Assembly: GCA_963682175.1 (NCBI GenBank)
Contig: OY821791.1
Location: 32,920,326 to 32,984,325 of the forward strand
Direction of reading: 5' to 3'
Length of the DNA: 64,000 bases
Source of the DNA: Triglochin maritima
Taxonomy: Eukaryota; Streptophyta; Magnoliopsida; Alismatales; Juncaginaceae
Part shown: positions 1-9,409 of the stretch, in pieces
Position numbering within the stretch: the first letter of the stretch is position 1
Layout: every line of letters starts with the position of its first letter
Made by a program: the position numbers and the translations under genes
The notes under the pieces: model-generated
Databases searched by the model: none
What the model saw: the letters and a program-made list of their open reading frames with translations, nothing else
Told to the model about the DNA's origin: nothing

Positions 1-311
1 AACACAGATCTCAATCACATGCGACGGATCGGCAACGTATTTCCTCAACATAGAAACGTGGAAAACGTTGTGAATACCCGAAAGCTGCGGCGGCAAAGCA
101 ATACGGTAGGCAACCTCTCCAACACGATCAAGAATCTCAAACGGTCCGACGTACCTCGGACTGAGTTTCCCTTTCTTCCCGAATCTCATCACTCCACGAG
201 CTGGTGAAATCCTCAAGAAAACGTGATCACCCACCTCAAATCTCAACTCTCGTATACGCCTATCTGCGTAACTCTTCTGCCTGCTCTGAGCCGTCGCTAA
301 CCTCTGCCTGA
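1..311 (-). pseudogene. chromovirus A integrase C-terminal region (partial, cut by window edge)
   Basis: Minus-strand codons upstream of base 311 give the conserved stretch IRQRLATAQSRQKSYADRR followed by the GDHVFLRISP and GPFEILDRVGEVAYR motifs of the integrase C-terminal beta-barrel region of chromoviruses. The chromodomain expected beyond it is outside the window. The segment is separated from the upstream integrase core by a deletion whose junction creates a TGA codon at 312-314, so it could not be translated as part of the polyprotein. The assignment rests on direct similarity to the complete copy at 28338-28877. Confidence 0.8.
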
Positions 312-1085
312 TCACGCCAGAAAATGCGTCGACTTGGTCAGTCGATCAACTATGACCCAAATCGCGTCGTGAGATCTCCTCGTCTTCGGCAACCCGGTGA
401 CGAAATCCATCGTCACGTGCTCCCACTTCCACTCTGGCAGATCTATACTCTGCAACTGCCCTGCTGGCCGCTGGTGCTCAATCCTCACCTGCTGACAAAC
501 CAAGCACCTGGACACGAAGTCTGCTACATCTCGCTTCATCCCCTTCCACCAGAAACTCCGCTGTAAATCTTTATACATCTTGGTACTCTCCGGGTGAATG
601 GAATATCTGGCTCTATGTGCCTCCTCCATGATAGTATCCCTCAGATCACCTGCTCTCGGTACCCAGATCCGACCTCTGAACCTCAAGCCTCCATCGACTC
701 CGACACTGAAGTCTGATCCGTCCTTAGCAGCTAACTGCATCAGACCGACCAGCTCATCATCTGCTCTCTGAGCCTGAACAACTCCCGAAACAGTCTGCGG
801 CTTCACTCGAAGTCCCGCAATCACTGCCCCCTCAGAGCCCTCCGTAAAAGGTCTCCACTCCGTGAAGGCCTCAAGCAACCTCCACTCCTGAATGCACAAG
901 CTGGCAGCTGATAACTCTACCTTCCTACTCAAAGCATCCGCGACAGAATTTGCCTTCCCCGGATGATACGAAATGGTGAAGTCATAATTCTTTATGAACT
1001 CTAACCATCTGCGCTGCCTGATCAAACCTGAATCTAGCAGATCCTGCAACTGCTTCTTCAGCTCGGCTAACTCCGCAGGCGCCAT
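312..1085 (-). pseudogene. chromovirus A RNase H end plus integrase N-terminal half
   Basis: This frame begins with the protease-RT linker ([17 protein letters not shown]), then jumps directly to the end of RNase H ([20 protein letters not shown]), showing that about 1 kb coding for RT and RNase H has been lost in frame. It continues with the integrase zinc-binding domain ([11 protein letters not shown]...CLVCQQV), the first catalytic Asp ([10 protein letters not shown]) and [15 protein letters not shown]. It ends at a TGA created by a second deletion that removed the DPRFTS and HPQTDGQSE catalytic parts. It lies in the same frame as the segment at 1200-2093 but downstream of a stop. It is a dead fragment of a replicative polyprotein. 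Confidence 0.85.
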
Positions 1086-1199
1086 CCTATACGGAGCCTT
1101 CGACTGAGGTGTAGTCTCTGCTACCAGATCGATACCAAACTCGATCTCTCTGTGAGGCGGTAACCCGGTGATCTCATCAGAAAATACCTCAGGAAAATC

Positions 1200-2093
1200 C
1201 TAAACAACCTCGATATCTTCCAACCTCTTTACCTCCAAATCTGGCACCACAAGCGTCACTAAGAACGCTCTACAACCCTGGTGAATCATCCTCTGAGCCT
1301 TCACTGCCGAAACCAAAATCCGACCATCTCCACTCTTAGTCCCTCTGATTAGCAAATTAGGAAGACCTATCCTCGAGATCAAAATCTTCTTCTCTCGGCA
1401 CAAGACTCGAACATCGTACTGGGACAACCAATCCATCCCAAGTATGACATCAAAGTCTATCATCGGCAACAAGACCAGGTCTGCCAGTAACTCCTGGTCT
1501 CCCGAAGCAACCGTGGCGCCGGGGAGGAAGCTCCCCACAATGCCCACCAGACCCAAGGGTGTGCTGACTTCCAACGTGGCAGTCAACATCACAGGGGTAC
1601 AGCCTAACACGCTCGCAAACTGCTCAGAGATGAACGAGTGTGTGGCCCCGCAATCGAAAAGCACTCTAGCTATCAAGCCATCAACATAAAGCGTACCTTC
1701 CACCACAGCACTGGCATCTCTAGCCTCCTCCGCCTGAATGGTGAAGACACGTCCCACACTCTTCCCCTGCTGGGAGGGTGCAACTGGTCGACTCGGTCCA
1801 GCTCCGCTAGCTGAGGAGGAACCCGGTCGTCCACTAGGTCCACCTGACCTACTCAGGCAGGAACGAATGAAGTGACCCATCTGGCCACAACCATGGCATG
1901 CACCTGATCTAGCCCCACACCCGCGCCCGGGGTGAACTCTACCGCACTGGCTGCACTGTCCTGAATGCTGAGATCCACCACTATCAATCCGGGGCCTCTT
2001 GCCCGGATTTCCCGAAATCTGATCTCCCGGTCGCACACTGGCCTTCGTCTGCACCTTCCTGGCCTCTACCGTCTCCTGGTAGTCCTGCTCCAT
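1200..2093 (-). pseudogene. chromovirus A zinc knuckle and aspartic protease segment
   Basis: The translated segment carries a canonical CX2CX4HX4C zinc knuckle (CHGCGQMGHFIRSC), a Gly/Ser-rich linker, then the retropepsin region with the active-site motif [12 protein letters not shown] and the downstream [12 protein letters not shown]. It ends at a TAG at 1200-1202 where the related copies have an arginine or glutamine codon after the residues EIV. The glutamine version (CAG) occurs in the copy at 43988-45826, so a CAG to TAG change is the simplest reading. It is separated from gag by a one-base frameshift near 2102. Confidence 0.85.
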
Positions 2094-2761
2094 AATCGTC
2101 GCAACTTCACTGCATCAGCTAAAGTCTGCGGCATACTCGTGGTCATACGAGACCGGAACTGCGGCCTCAACCCTCGGATAAACTTCCGAGCTCTCTGCTC
2201 CGGTGTCACATAAGTATCCGGGCAGTAACGCTCCAGGGCGTGAAACCTGCTAATATAGGCCGTCAGCGTCATCTCTCGCTGCTCGAGTGCCAGGAACTCC
2301 TCCTTCTTCCTATCCCGCGCATGCTGGGGAAAATACTGCTGGTTGAACTCCACGAGGAATTCCTCCCAGCCCACCTCCTCGCTGTCCTCAAACACAACAG
2401 CCGACGTGGACCTCCACCAGTTGGCTGCCTCACCGTCCAACACATAGGTGGCCAGATCCACCTGCCTCTCAGAAGGACAACCGATCGCTCTGAAGATCTT
2501 CCGGATCTTGAAGACCCAATCCTCAGCTGCCTCCGGCTCACCACTGCCGTCAAAGGAAGGAGGGTGTTGTCGCATAAACCGATCCAGCACTGCCCCCGCC
2601 CCTACCTGCTCGGCCTGTGCAGACTGGCGCTCAAGAAACTCGCCCAGCCTACCAAGAGTCCCCTGAAGGGTCCTCCTCTCCTCCTCCTCTCTGTCCTCCC
2701 TACCAGTCTCCTCACTGGCGCCCCTATAACGCAAAGGTTGCCTCGTACGTCTCGGAGGCAT
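2066..2761 (-). pseudogene. chromovirus A gag (frameshifted at its end)
   Basis: The frame starts at the conserved MPPRR start used by the two related copies in this window (32786 and 45826) and contains the gag/retrotrans_gag core: FDGSGEPEAAEDWVFKIRKIF, WWRSTSAVVF, WEEFLVEFNQQYFPQHARD and [14 protein letters not shown]. The protein forms the retrotransposon particle. After DAVK the frame departs from its relatives; restoring one base near 2102 would bring it into the zinc-knuckle frame, so this copy has a single-base deletion. The start codon lies 119 bases from the primer-binding site, similar to the other copies. Confidence 0.85.
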
Positions 2762-2880
2762 CTACACAAGAGGACAGGAAACGACAATGCATTAATGATT
2801 ATGAATGAATGCATGATGAGTGACAACTAAATGCAAGACCTCTAAGGTGGTTTCATTGGACAAGCACACCGAGACCGAAG

Positions 2881-2892
2881 GCTCTGATACCA
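2881..2892 (-). promoter_or_regulatory. primer-binding site (initiator tRNA-Met type), element A
   Basis: On the minus strand this reads TGGTATCAGAGC, the classic plant LTR-retrotransposon site complementary to the 3' end of initiator tRNA-Met. It lies three bases inside the LTR end at 2896, as expected for the start of minus-strand DNA synthesis. Confidence 0.9.
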
Positions 2893-3289
2893 AATTGTAA
2901 CGCCCCGAAACAGCGGAAAAATTTAAAATTTTAAACAATATAAGAATCAACATAGGGGCCGTCACCAAACCACAATATATATATAATATAAGGTGTGAAC
3001 TGTACAATACAAGAGTCAAGGATGATTACAACCCAACACAAAAGATATACAACACATGTACAAGGGAAGAATCATCCACCTCGACTGACAAAAGGACCGG
3101 ATCTGATCAGAGTGCTCCTGCCCACAGTCACCACCTCCTAATGACGTGCACGACCTGACATGTAAACAAACAATGCCTGAGTTTCCCATAGGAAACCCCG
3201 TATGCCAAACCCCTAACATATGAGCATAACATGTGTATATGAAACATGAAATGAAGAATGCAGTAAAAGCACAACTCCCGTGCACACAA

Positions 3290-3415
3290 GGCACCGCCGG
3301 TCAGAGTCTCGGCCAACGCTCCGTAGAGCCACAACAACGTGCACAAAGGCACCGCCGGTCAGAGTCTCGGCCAACGCTCCGTAGAGCCACAACAACGTGC
3401 ACAAAGGCACCGCCC
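3290..3415. repeat. 58-bp tandem repeat in LTR A
   Basis: Two consecutive, essentially identical 58-base units begin at 3290 and 3348 with GGCACCGCCGGTCAGAGTCT, and a third partial unit starts at 3406. It gives repeated translations on both strands that should not be taken as genes. Confidence 0.9.
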
Positions 3416-3489
3416 AAAAGGCCGGGGACCTGTCGCCCTCGAGGCAAAACCAACCCCACACGACACAAGCATTCATATGCAAAACTGTG

Positions 3490-4015
3490 TCCAACCGGTC
3501 GAACGGAAGACCATAAACGGTCGACCGAACACCCCACAATTCCACTAGCTAACCGACTTAACGTCCAACCGGTCGAACGACTCTCACGTCACGATCGACC
3601 GAAAACCAACAGGAAAAATCATCTCTTGCTCTAAAAACACCAACGGTCGAACGACCCTCAGATCACGGTCGACCGAAAACACCCAGCAAAACTCACAAAC
3701 AATCCGCACTACACGGTCGACCGAAATCACACTTCCGGTCGACCGGCCAATAAGTTAACTTAAGTTCCGGTCGGACAAAGTCAATGAGCGGTCGACCGTT
3801 TTGATGGTCAACGCCCCCAACCGACCTACAACAGTGCTTTCGGTCGACCGGCAAAGGGGACCCGTTCGACCGAAAACACCCAGAGCCTTAATCCCCTGGT
3901 AAAACGCACCACCGGTCGACCACTCGAAGAGTATCGTTCGACCGGTGCAAGGGTTTTTGCCCGATTTACACTACGACCGGTCGACCGCGCCATCCCGCCG
4001 GTCGACCGTTGTAGA
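3490..4015. repeat. cluster of CGGTCGACCG palindromes in LTR A
   Basis: About eight exact copies of the 10-base perfect palindrome CGGTCGACCG, plus many one-base variants and half sites, are irregularly spaced over roughly 500 bases. The same palindrome is clustered in the unrelated solo LTR at 5312-6182 and in both LTRs of element B. Confidence 0.85.
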
Positions 4016-4505
4016 GCAGAAAAGCTGCTGCAAGGTTCTCGACGAGCCTTCTGGCCTACCGTCGGCCACTCCAACCCTCGCAAAGGCTAAAAGGAGGTCT
4101 ACACTACAGCTTGGCATACCTTAAGGCTTGAAGAAGCCTTTGAAGAATCCCGGCGAGCGCTTCCTCGCAAATCTCTTTTCCACCGACGAACTCCTCGAAC
4201 GCAATCACCTCAACTCCGGCGATCACCTGAGCTCCTCCGCGTGCTGTCGATCTCGCCTCACGGCCTTCCCCAAGCTGGATCAGAAAAGGGTCGAGAGAGG
4301 GAGACGTGAGAGAGAAACGAGTGAGAGAGTGAGAGACAAGTGAGAGAGAGAGAGAAGAGTTTTCCAACCTTTTATACTCCTCCTCCTTCAATCTCCACCA
4401 TCCACCACCTCAACTCCCAATCAATCTCAGCCCTCCATCTCCACCTCCTCTAATCCTCCACCTAAAACACAATCAACCCATTAATCAAGGGTTAGGATGT
4501 AACAT

Positions 4506-5277
4506 AACCAACTGAACTAATGTGTGTCAGTGGAACGAGCATAGTGATATCTAATCTAGTTTGTCGCATGCACCATCTATTTAACCCTAACACAGATTAA
4601 AGCTAAGAGCACATCAACAACCCCAGAAATACAACGGGCACACTCACACGTCAAGCAAGCATGAAAAGTATATATCTCAAAATAATTCGAAATCCAACAA
4701 GACTACAGTATATGCATACATGTAGAATATCTAGATTCATTGAACATGCACATCCAACCTAGCTAAATCTAGGATTAAAAACTACATCCATAAGCATAAA
4801 AGCAGGATTAGCATAAGAATATATATCAAATCAACCAAACTCTCACAACAAACCACCAAATAATTAACTAAGGGATGAGACACCAAATACTACACTTCAT
4901 ACATCACAGTGGTAAGCTGACAGTTCCTAACTTCCAGAAAAAAAACTGACAGTTCCTATCAGTTGAGAAAAATCAACTTTTGCTTGAACCTCTAGCGGCC
5001 AATCTAGTAGATTTCAGCTTGAGGCCAATTCTTATATAAGTTGTCTAAAATAATATTCAACTACGAAACATGCATCTAGCTGCTTGGAGGTAACTATATA
5101 TGTAACTTCAAGCTGAAATTCCATACAAGTAGAAGATAGAAATCAAGATTTTGTTGCTTCACATAACTTTTAGAACAAAATATTGATGTTAACTGTCATT
5201 CAACAAGAACTTGAAGATATACTGTAAGTACAACCATCTATAAAAAAATGTTGTAATGTTAAAAATATGTCATTCAA
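4506..5277. other. AT-rich intergenic stretch without recognisable gene
   Basis: No reading frame, RNA gene or repeat structure that I recognise lies here. Two short direct copies of CTGACAGTTCCTA occur near 4917 and 4949. The last bases run into a 34-bp sequence that reappears at 21297-21330. Confidence 0.6.
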
Positions 5278-5311
5278 CATACTACTAACAGAACTCGATC
5301 CACACAAAAAT
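5278..5311. repeat. left copy of a 34-bp flanking repeat
   Basis: This segment, with core ACTACTAACAGAACTCGATC, matches 21297-21330 at 32 of 34 positions. The two copies, in the same orientation, bracket the whole 16-kb solo-LTR/copia/Athila nest. They are far longer than an integrase target duplication, so their origin is unexplained. Confidence 0.7.
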
Positions 5312-6182
5312 TGTTGAAAATTGGTTTATATTTGTTAAGTACAGGAAACGGGGGATTCGGTCGACCGGTTGAAGGACACCGGTCGTCCGGAAATTTCTAA
5401 TAAGGAAATTCGGTCGACCGGTGATGGTCACGCGGTCGACCGGAATATTCCAGAGTCTCCCAGGAGGTCCAGCAGGGAGCATCAGTCGACCGGTGATGGT
5501 CTAGACGGTCGACCGGAATATTCCAGAGTCTCCCAGGAGGTTTAGCAGGGAGTATCGGTCGACCGGTGATGGTGTAGCCGGTCGACTGGAAAATTCCGAG
5601 TCTGTCAGGAGTTGTCCAGAAGCGCAGAACGGTCGACCGGCTTGGGGTGATTGGCCGACCGAAAGGTGACGGTTAAGTGTATAACCGTAGGCCGGTCGAC
5701 CGATTGTTGGACAACGGTCGACTGGTGCAAACGGTTTTGCCCACGATCTCCATGCTTTATTGTACGAATTTAGCCTACTATATAAAGGAAATTCGCCCTA
5801 ATCTTAGAAACACACATCATTATTATTTCCTTGAGAGAGATTATGGCTAGAGAGAGATCTAGAGTGCTTTGGAAGACATATTGCTTCCAATCGTGTGTAA
5901 TCTCGGAGACTTTTCTTGTTGGAGAAGAGCTTCAAGGAAAGAAAACCCGCAGGAGACCCCCCCAAGGACGTAGGCACGTTGCCGAACCTTGTAAACGCGT
6001 GTGTCGTGGTTTGCTTCAGGTGTGTTGTGTGATTGTTTGTTATTTCCATCTTTATTGGTGTGTTTGTTGCTTGAAGATTGGGAGAGACTAGAAGTTTAAT
6101 TCCGTAGTCAATTTTCTATTTTTCGCTGGTGCGTTTAATCATCGTATTGTTTAGTAGCGTGCTAGATTTATCCCTCCCAACA
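5312..6182 (+). mobile_element. solo LTR of an unassigned LTR retrotransposon
   Basis: The segment starts TGTTGAAAATT and ends CTCCCAACA, giving a TGTTG/CAACA inverted terminus. It has a TATA-like CTATATAAAGG near 5779 followed by a plausible U5. Neither a primer-binding site after the right end nor a polypurine tract before the left end is present, so it looks like a solo LTR. The flanking pentamers AAAAT (5307-5311) and AAAGT (6183-6187) differ at one base and could be a decayed target duplication. The sequence to the right is copia coding sequence, but the sequence to the left is not, so a deletion also occurred here. Confidence 0.65.
5358..5725. repeat. CGGTCGACCG palindromes and tandem units in the solo LTR
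   Basis: Many exact or near-exact GGTCGACCG palindromes occur, several followed by the repeated phrase GGAATATTCCAGAGTCTCCC, giving two to three diverged tandem units of roughly 90-100 bases. The GGAATATTCC inside is itself palindromic. Confidence 0.8.
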
Positions 6183-6269
6183 AAAGTCGTTGAACCTAGT
6201 AGGCGGGCGACTGGGTCGAGTAGATCTTCTTCTCGGAGGTGTCTCCTGATTGTTTGGAGGAAAAACTTC

Positions 6270-6348
6270 TTCTTCTTCTCTTTCTTCTTCTCCTTCTCCT
6301 TCCTCTTCTCCTTCTCCTTCTCCTTCTTCTTCTCTTTCTCTTTCTTCT
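6270..6348. repeat. CTTCTC-type microsatellite encoding an acidic tract
   Basis: A pyrimidine-rich (plus strand) imperfect CTT/CTC repeat is read on the minus strand as a tract of about 28 Glu, Gly and Arg residues in the linker between copia integrase and RT. On the plus strand it gives a spurious Phe/Ser-rich frame. Confidence 0.85.
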
Positions 6349-7180
6349 GTTTGAGTGTTGATCCCTGGTAGAACGGGTGTGTTGAGAGGTTGGATTGTGC
6401 TTGTATCTTCGCGTTTTCTGAAGTAGGTCTCTGTTTCTCTAAAGACTACATCTCGTGAAATATACATTTTACAATTTTCGGGGTCAAAACATTTGTACCC
6501 CTTTTTTTGAAAAGAGTAACCAAGAAAAATACACTTTACAGAGTTACTATCAAATTTATCTGTACGTTTCCTGTGAACAAAACAAACACATCCAAAAACT
6601 TTGAGATGATCTAAGGTTAATTTCCGACCTAATAGTATTTCTAGAGGTTGTTTATTTTGAAGGATAGGACTAGGGAGCCGATTTATGAGATAAGTAGCAG
6701 TTAAGACTGCATCAGACCAAAAATGTTTGGGGACATTATTTTGAAAGAGTAAGGATCTGGTTATATTTAAGAGATGCCGATTTTTTCTCTCAGATACTCC
6801 ATTTTGTTCGGGGGTATGAATGCATGTAGTTTGATGTAATATTCCGCGTGTTTTCAAAAAAATTTGAAAGTTGAGACTGGTATATTCAGTCCCGTTGTCT
6901 GTTCTTAATGTTTTAATTTTAAAATCATACATGTTTTCAATAAATGTTACAAATTCGCAAAAGATTTGAAAAACATCTGATTTGTTTTTAAGAAGATAAA
7001 TCCAAGTATTTCGTGAGAAATCGTCAATAAATAGCACAAAATATTTGAAACCGTTATAAGATTCGACTGGGGTAGGTCCCCAGATATCGGAGTGAACTAA
7101 TTCAAACGGAAAACTTGATTTTGTTTTAGATTTATAAAAAAGAAGTCTTGTTTGTTTAGAAAATTGACAAACATCACATG

Positions 7181-7185
7181 CATAG
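7181..7185. repeat. target-site duplication of the Athila element, left copy (CATAG)
   Basis: CATAG directly precedes the 5' LTR. The same five bases follow the 3' LTR at 19184-19188. Collapsing the two copies makes the copia reading frame continuous across the site. Confidence 0.9.
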
Positions 7186-7771
7186 TTTTACGTGTGTACA
7201 TAGTCGAGTCTTTTTCCTTTGATTTTGTTTTCTTTTGTTTTCATTGTTAGGGTCATGATAGTGTGCTGCATTTAATATCGATATATCTGCTTGCCATGAT
7301 CCTTGGGTGACTTGTCTTCTTTTGCTTGCCTAGTGCTTCAAAATTTTCACATTTCTTTCAAAATCTTCATGTGTTTTCGAAAGAAAATGTTTTGTGGGTT
7401 TTGCGTGTGTTTAGCATGTGCAAAACCGTTGAGAGGCAAAGTAAAAAGAAAGCTCCCAAAATTGTCTTGAACTTGATGCATTAGGATATCTAGTACGTGG
7501 CTTTAAGATTTATCGAGTCGTTAGGATGCACCCCAGTTTTCCCTTGGGGGTGAGTAATCATAGGGTTTCAGTGCTCAAACATTTAATGAAGTCCACCCTG
7601 AACCTAGTGAGTCAATAATTCGTGTCTGTTAACTTAAGGAAGTTTGTTGTAGTCAAGGACCCTCTAAATCCTGTTGTGAGACATTAGTGTAGGGGTTTTG
7701 GTTCATGTGTAGATAAGAAATAAGTGAGTAGGTGTTCTCTCTTCTCGCACGGCTCCTATCACTTGGGAAAC

Positions 7772-7811
7772 ATAAAGAGGTTTATGTTTTGGGAAACATA
7801 AACCTCTTTAT
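7772..7811. repeat. 18-bp perfect inverted repeat at the LTR deletion junction
   Basis: ATAAAGAGGTTTATGTTT (7772-7789), the loop TGGG, and its exact reverse complement (7794-7811) form a perfect hairpin. It is absent from the 3' LTR and sits exactly where 674 bases are missing. Parts of it resemble TTTATGTTT and ATAAAGAGGTTT about 100 bases downstream (near 7890-7915), suggesting templated filler. Confidence 0.9.
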
Positions 7812-7971
7812 TTGATTGACATCATTTCATGCTTATATTTGTACCTTATATCCATTATCTTACACCTAAGCAATGCTATGTGACGAGTTTTATGTTTAGT
7901 TTTCAGAAATAAAGAGGTTTGAAGAGAAGAGCCATGAAAGGACCCAAAAGCAGGAAAAAAAGGACCTAATT

Positions 7972-8277
7972 GTGAGACCTGGGGACCAAGATGCAAGGGG
8001 GAAGGACCTGATCGTAAGACAGAAGGACCTAAGAGCAAAACAGGAAACTCCACACCATCATGAGGAGTATTTTGTCAATTCGATTCGGGTCGGAGCTCCA
8101 CTAAACCAGCTAGATGCATCCAAGACCAAGAAACACACCAAGGCAAGCCCACCAGAAGACCCAGCCGGATCTGGGCTTTATAGGCCGCCAATTGGCGGTC
8201 TGGAACCGCCAATTGGCGGTCTGGTTAAGCCCAAATCAGCCAAGATTCTTCCTGGACTTGTATTAGCATGTGTTTAG
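7972..8277 (+). other. LTR-internal open frame with repeated PPIGGL motif (not a supported gene)
   Basis: A 101-codon open frame occurs at the same place in both LTRs (also 17768-18073). It contains GLYRPPIGGLEPPIGGL, the translation of the paired palindromes. It lies upstream of the predicted TATA box, so it is not at the start of the element's transcript. No family is recognised, and it is probably a by-product of the repeats, but it is recorded because it is identical in both LTR copies. Confidence 0.3.
8185..8219. repeat. two CCGCCAATTGGCGG palindromes, 21 bp apart (5' LTR)
   Basis: Perfect 14-base palindromes occur at 8185-8198 and 8206-8219. The same pair occurs in the 3' LTR at 17981-17994 and 18002-18015. 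A related pair lies in the untranslated leader at 9547-9560 (two mismatches) and 9568-9581 (perfect), again 21 bases apart. Confidence 0.95.
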
Positions 8278-8298
8278 GCTATTTTTGGTATTGGTTTA

Positions 8299-8350
8299 GT
8301 CCCACATCGGGGGATTGTCCCGGATTAGCTTTTTCCATGCTTATAAATAG
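8299..8350 (+). promoter_or_regulatory. predicted Athila LTR promoter: USE-like box plus TATA
   Basis: GTCCCACATCG at 8299-8309 matches the plant snRNA upstream sequence element (RTCCCACATCG) and is followed by TATAAATAG at 8342-8350, 32 bases further on. This spacing resembles that of plant Pol II-type snRNA promoters. Transcription would be expected to start about 30 bases downstream, inside the LTR. The same pair is present in the 3' LTR at 18095-18105 and 18138-18146. The motif match is seen directly; promoter function is inferred. Confidence 0.6.
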
Positions 8351-9126
8351 AACTCTTCACCTCCCATTGTATCCATCTCCCTCTTGGTGGCCATCTTCCC
8401 TACTAAGAGTGAAGCCTTGAAGCAAAACTCTAGTGGAGGAAGAGCTACTTGTAATTGAGTGAGTTAATAATATAAGTTTTCTTTTATTGATGTTGTTTCT
8501 CTCTCTTAGTTTAATTTCCTTTCCTTTGCATGCTTGTTTGTTTGTTTAGTTTTATGCTTCTTTATTTCTTGCTTAGGTAGTATAAATTTCATTTCAGTAT
8601 TATGCTTTCCTTTGCTAAATTAGTTAGTGTAATGAGTAGTGAGTAGTTCCATCCCCATTTGGGGGGTGGAGACATATGTGATATAATAATGTAGTGTATT
8701 AAGTGTGTGTTATTTTTATCCCTTGAGCTTTATATGATTTCCATAACCATCTAATAGGTCTCCACTCTTATCTTTGATATGCTAATGCTCTTGAATGAAG
8801 CTTAGCTTATGCTTTGATTAGTGGACCTATTTTATGGGGAATGATAAAGTTAGGATATGGATAAAGTTAATGTTGGTAACACAATTTGTAGTGTATGTAC
8901 TCTTGTTGCCTTTTCCTTAGCTAATGTCTTGTATGTTTTAATGATGTAGTCATCTTAATTCATGTAGAGGCATAGTAGGGTCTAGTCTTTATACTTGAGT
9001 TCATGTAGCTTCATTCCAATCATTGTCTTGTATGTTTTAATGATGTAGTATTATCTTAATTCATGTAGAGGCAAGATTGGATGTAGTTTTATGATTTCAT
9101 GCACTACATGTTGTGAGGAGCTTAAT

Positions 9127-9145
9127 TGAACACACACACACACAC
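9127..9145. repeat. CA microsatellite in 5' LTR
   Basis: A run of CA dinucleotides that is one unit longer in the 3' LTR copy (near 18926-18943), one of the few differences between the two LTRs. Confidence 0.8.
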
Positions 9146-9391
9146 ATCTTTATGTTCACATCAGTCTCTACCCCCTTTGGGGTTTAGTTTTATTGCTTAT
9201 CTTCATTTCCTTTGCATTTCATTTCAGCTTTGTAGTTTAGATTAGTGTAATACATCTTTCTCCCTTCTTTTTACCTCTCGCCTTCGAATAAACCAAGTGT
9301 CGACACACCTCCCAGTGGACGACCCGTATTTGCCACCGCTTCAACGCGGCCGTGCACTTGCGGTTAAATTTAAAACGATCAAACAAGTTTT

Positions 9392-9409
9392 TGGCGCCGT
9401 TGCCGGGGA
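9392..9409 (+). promoter_or_regulatory. primer-binding site, tRNA-Asp type
   Basis: TGGCGCCGTTGCCGGGGA is the sequence complementary to the 3' end of plant tRNA-Asp, which is the usual primer of Athila elements. It starts six bases after the LTR end at 9385. Confidence 0.93.

Larger units (their letters stand above)
1..4505 (-). mobile_element. Ty3/gypsy chromovirus A, internally deleted, 5' portion plus 5' LTR
   Basis: This is a minus-strand chromovirus (Tekay/Del-like by its gag start MPPRR, its DCGATHSF protease and its integrase). Reading leftwards from the LTR at 2896 it shows a primer-binding site, gag, zinc knuckle, protease, a stub of reverse transcriptase, the end of RNase H, part of integrase, and the integrase C-terminal region running off the left edge. 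Compared with the complete related element at 25972-35293, two blocks are missing: most of RT plus RNase H (junction near 1020) and the second half of the integrase core (junction near 314). The 3' LTR lies outside the window, so target duplications cannot be checked. The right limit near 4505 is a guess from similarity of LTR ends and is uncertain by tens of bases. Confidence 0.85.
2896..4505 (-). repeat. 5' LTR of chromovirus A
   Basis: The LTR starts on the plus strand with TGTAAC next to the primer-binding site, exactly as in elements B and C. It contains the family's purine-rich AAAATTTAAAATTTTAAAC segment, a 58-bp tandem repeat, a cluster of CGGTCGACCG palindromes and a GA-rich tract near 4318-4355. 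The outer end is placed near 4505 (GGATGTAACA) because the preceding text resembles the end of the element B LTR. No second copy is available to confirm it. Confidence 0.7.
6168..7185 (-). pseudogene. copia integrase core (3' piece of the split copia element)
   Basis: The minus-strand frame carries the copia integrase core: the end of the zinc-binding region (DVCQFSKQTR, then SDIWGP), LFIDDFSRNTWIYLLK, the second catalytic Asp in LRTDNGTEY, the Glu-containing HTPEQNGVSERKNRHLL, and the C-terminal FGCVCFVHRKRTDKFD and KCIFLGY motifs. It then has a long Glu/Gly/Arg tract and RRSTRPSRPPTRFNDF, which in copia precedes reverse transcriptase. Coding similarity stops at 6183, where the solo LTR begins; RT, RNase H and the 3' LTR are missing. 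Its upstream half lies at 19184-20839, on the other side of the Athila insertion. Confidence 0.9.
7186..9385 (+). repeat. 5' LTR of Athila element (with internal deletion)
   Basis: Matches the 3' LTR from its third base onward; the terminal TG present at 16346 is missing here, so this LTR begins TTTTACG after the CATAG duplication. It ends CGATCAAACA just before the primer-binding site. Relative to the 3' LTR it lacks about 674 bases (equivalent to 16933-17606), replaced by about 41 bases that form an inverted repeat. Confidence 0.92.

Noticed and set aside
5307..6187. AAAAT/AAAGT as a definite target duplication of the solo LTR
   Set aside because: One mismatch, and the left and right flanks are not from the same pre-insertion sequence, so it is only listed as possible.
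6129..6371. Plus-strand Phe/Ser-rich 80-codon frame
   Set aside because: It is the antisense of the Glu-rich copia linker microsatellite.
8155..8277. A protein with PPIGGL repeats encoded by the Athila LTR as a real gene
   Set aside because: The frame is explained by two palindromes in tandem, has no independent support, and is upstream of the predicted TATA box.
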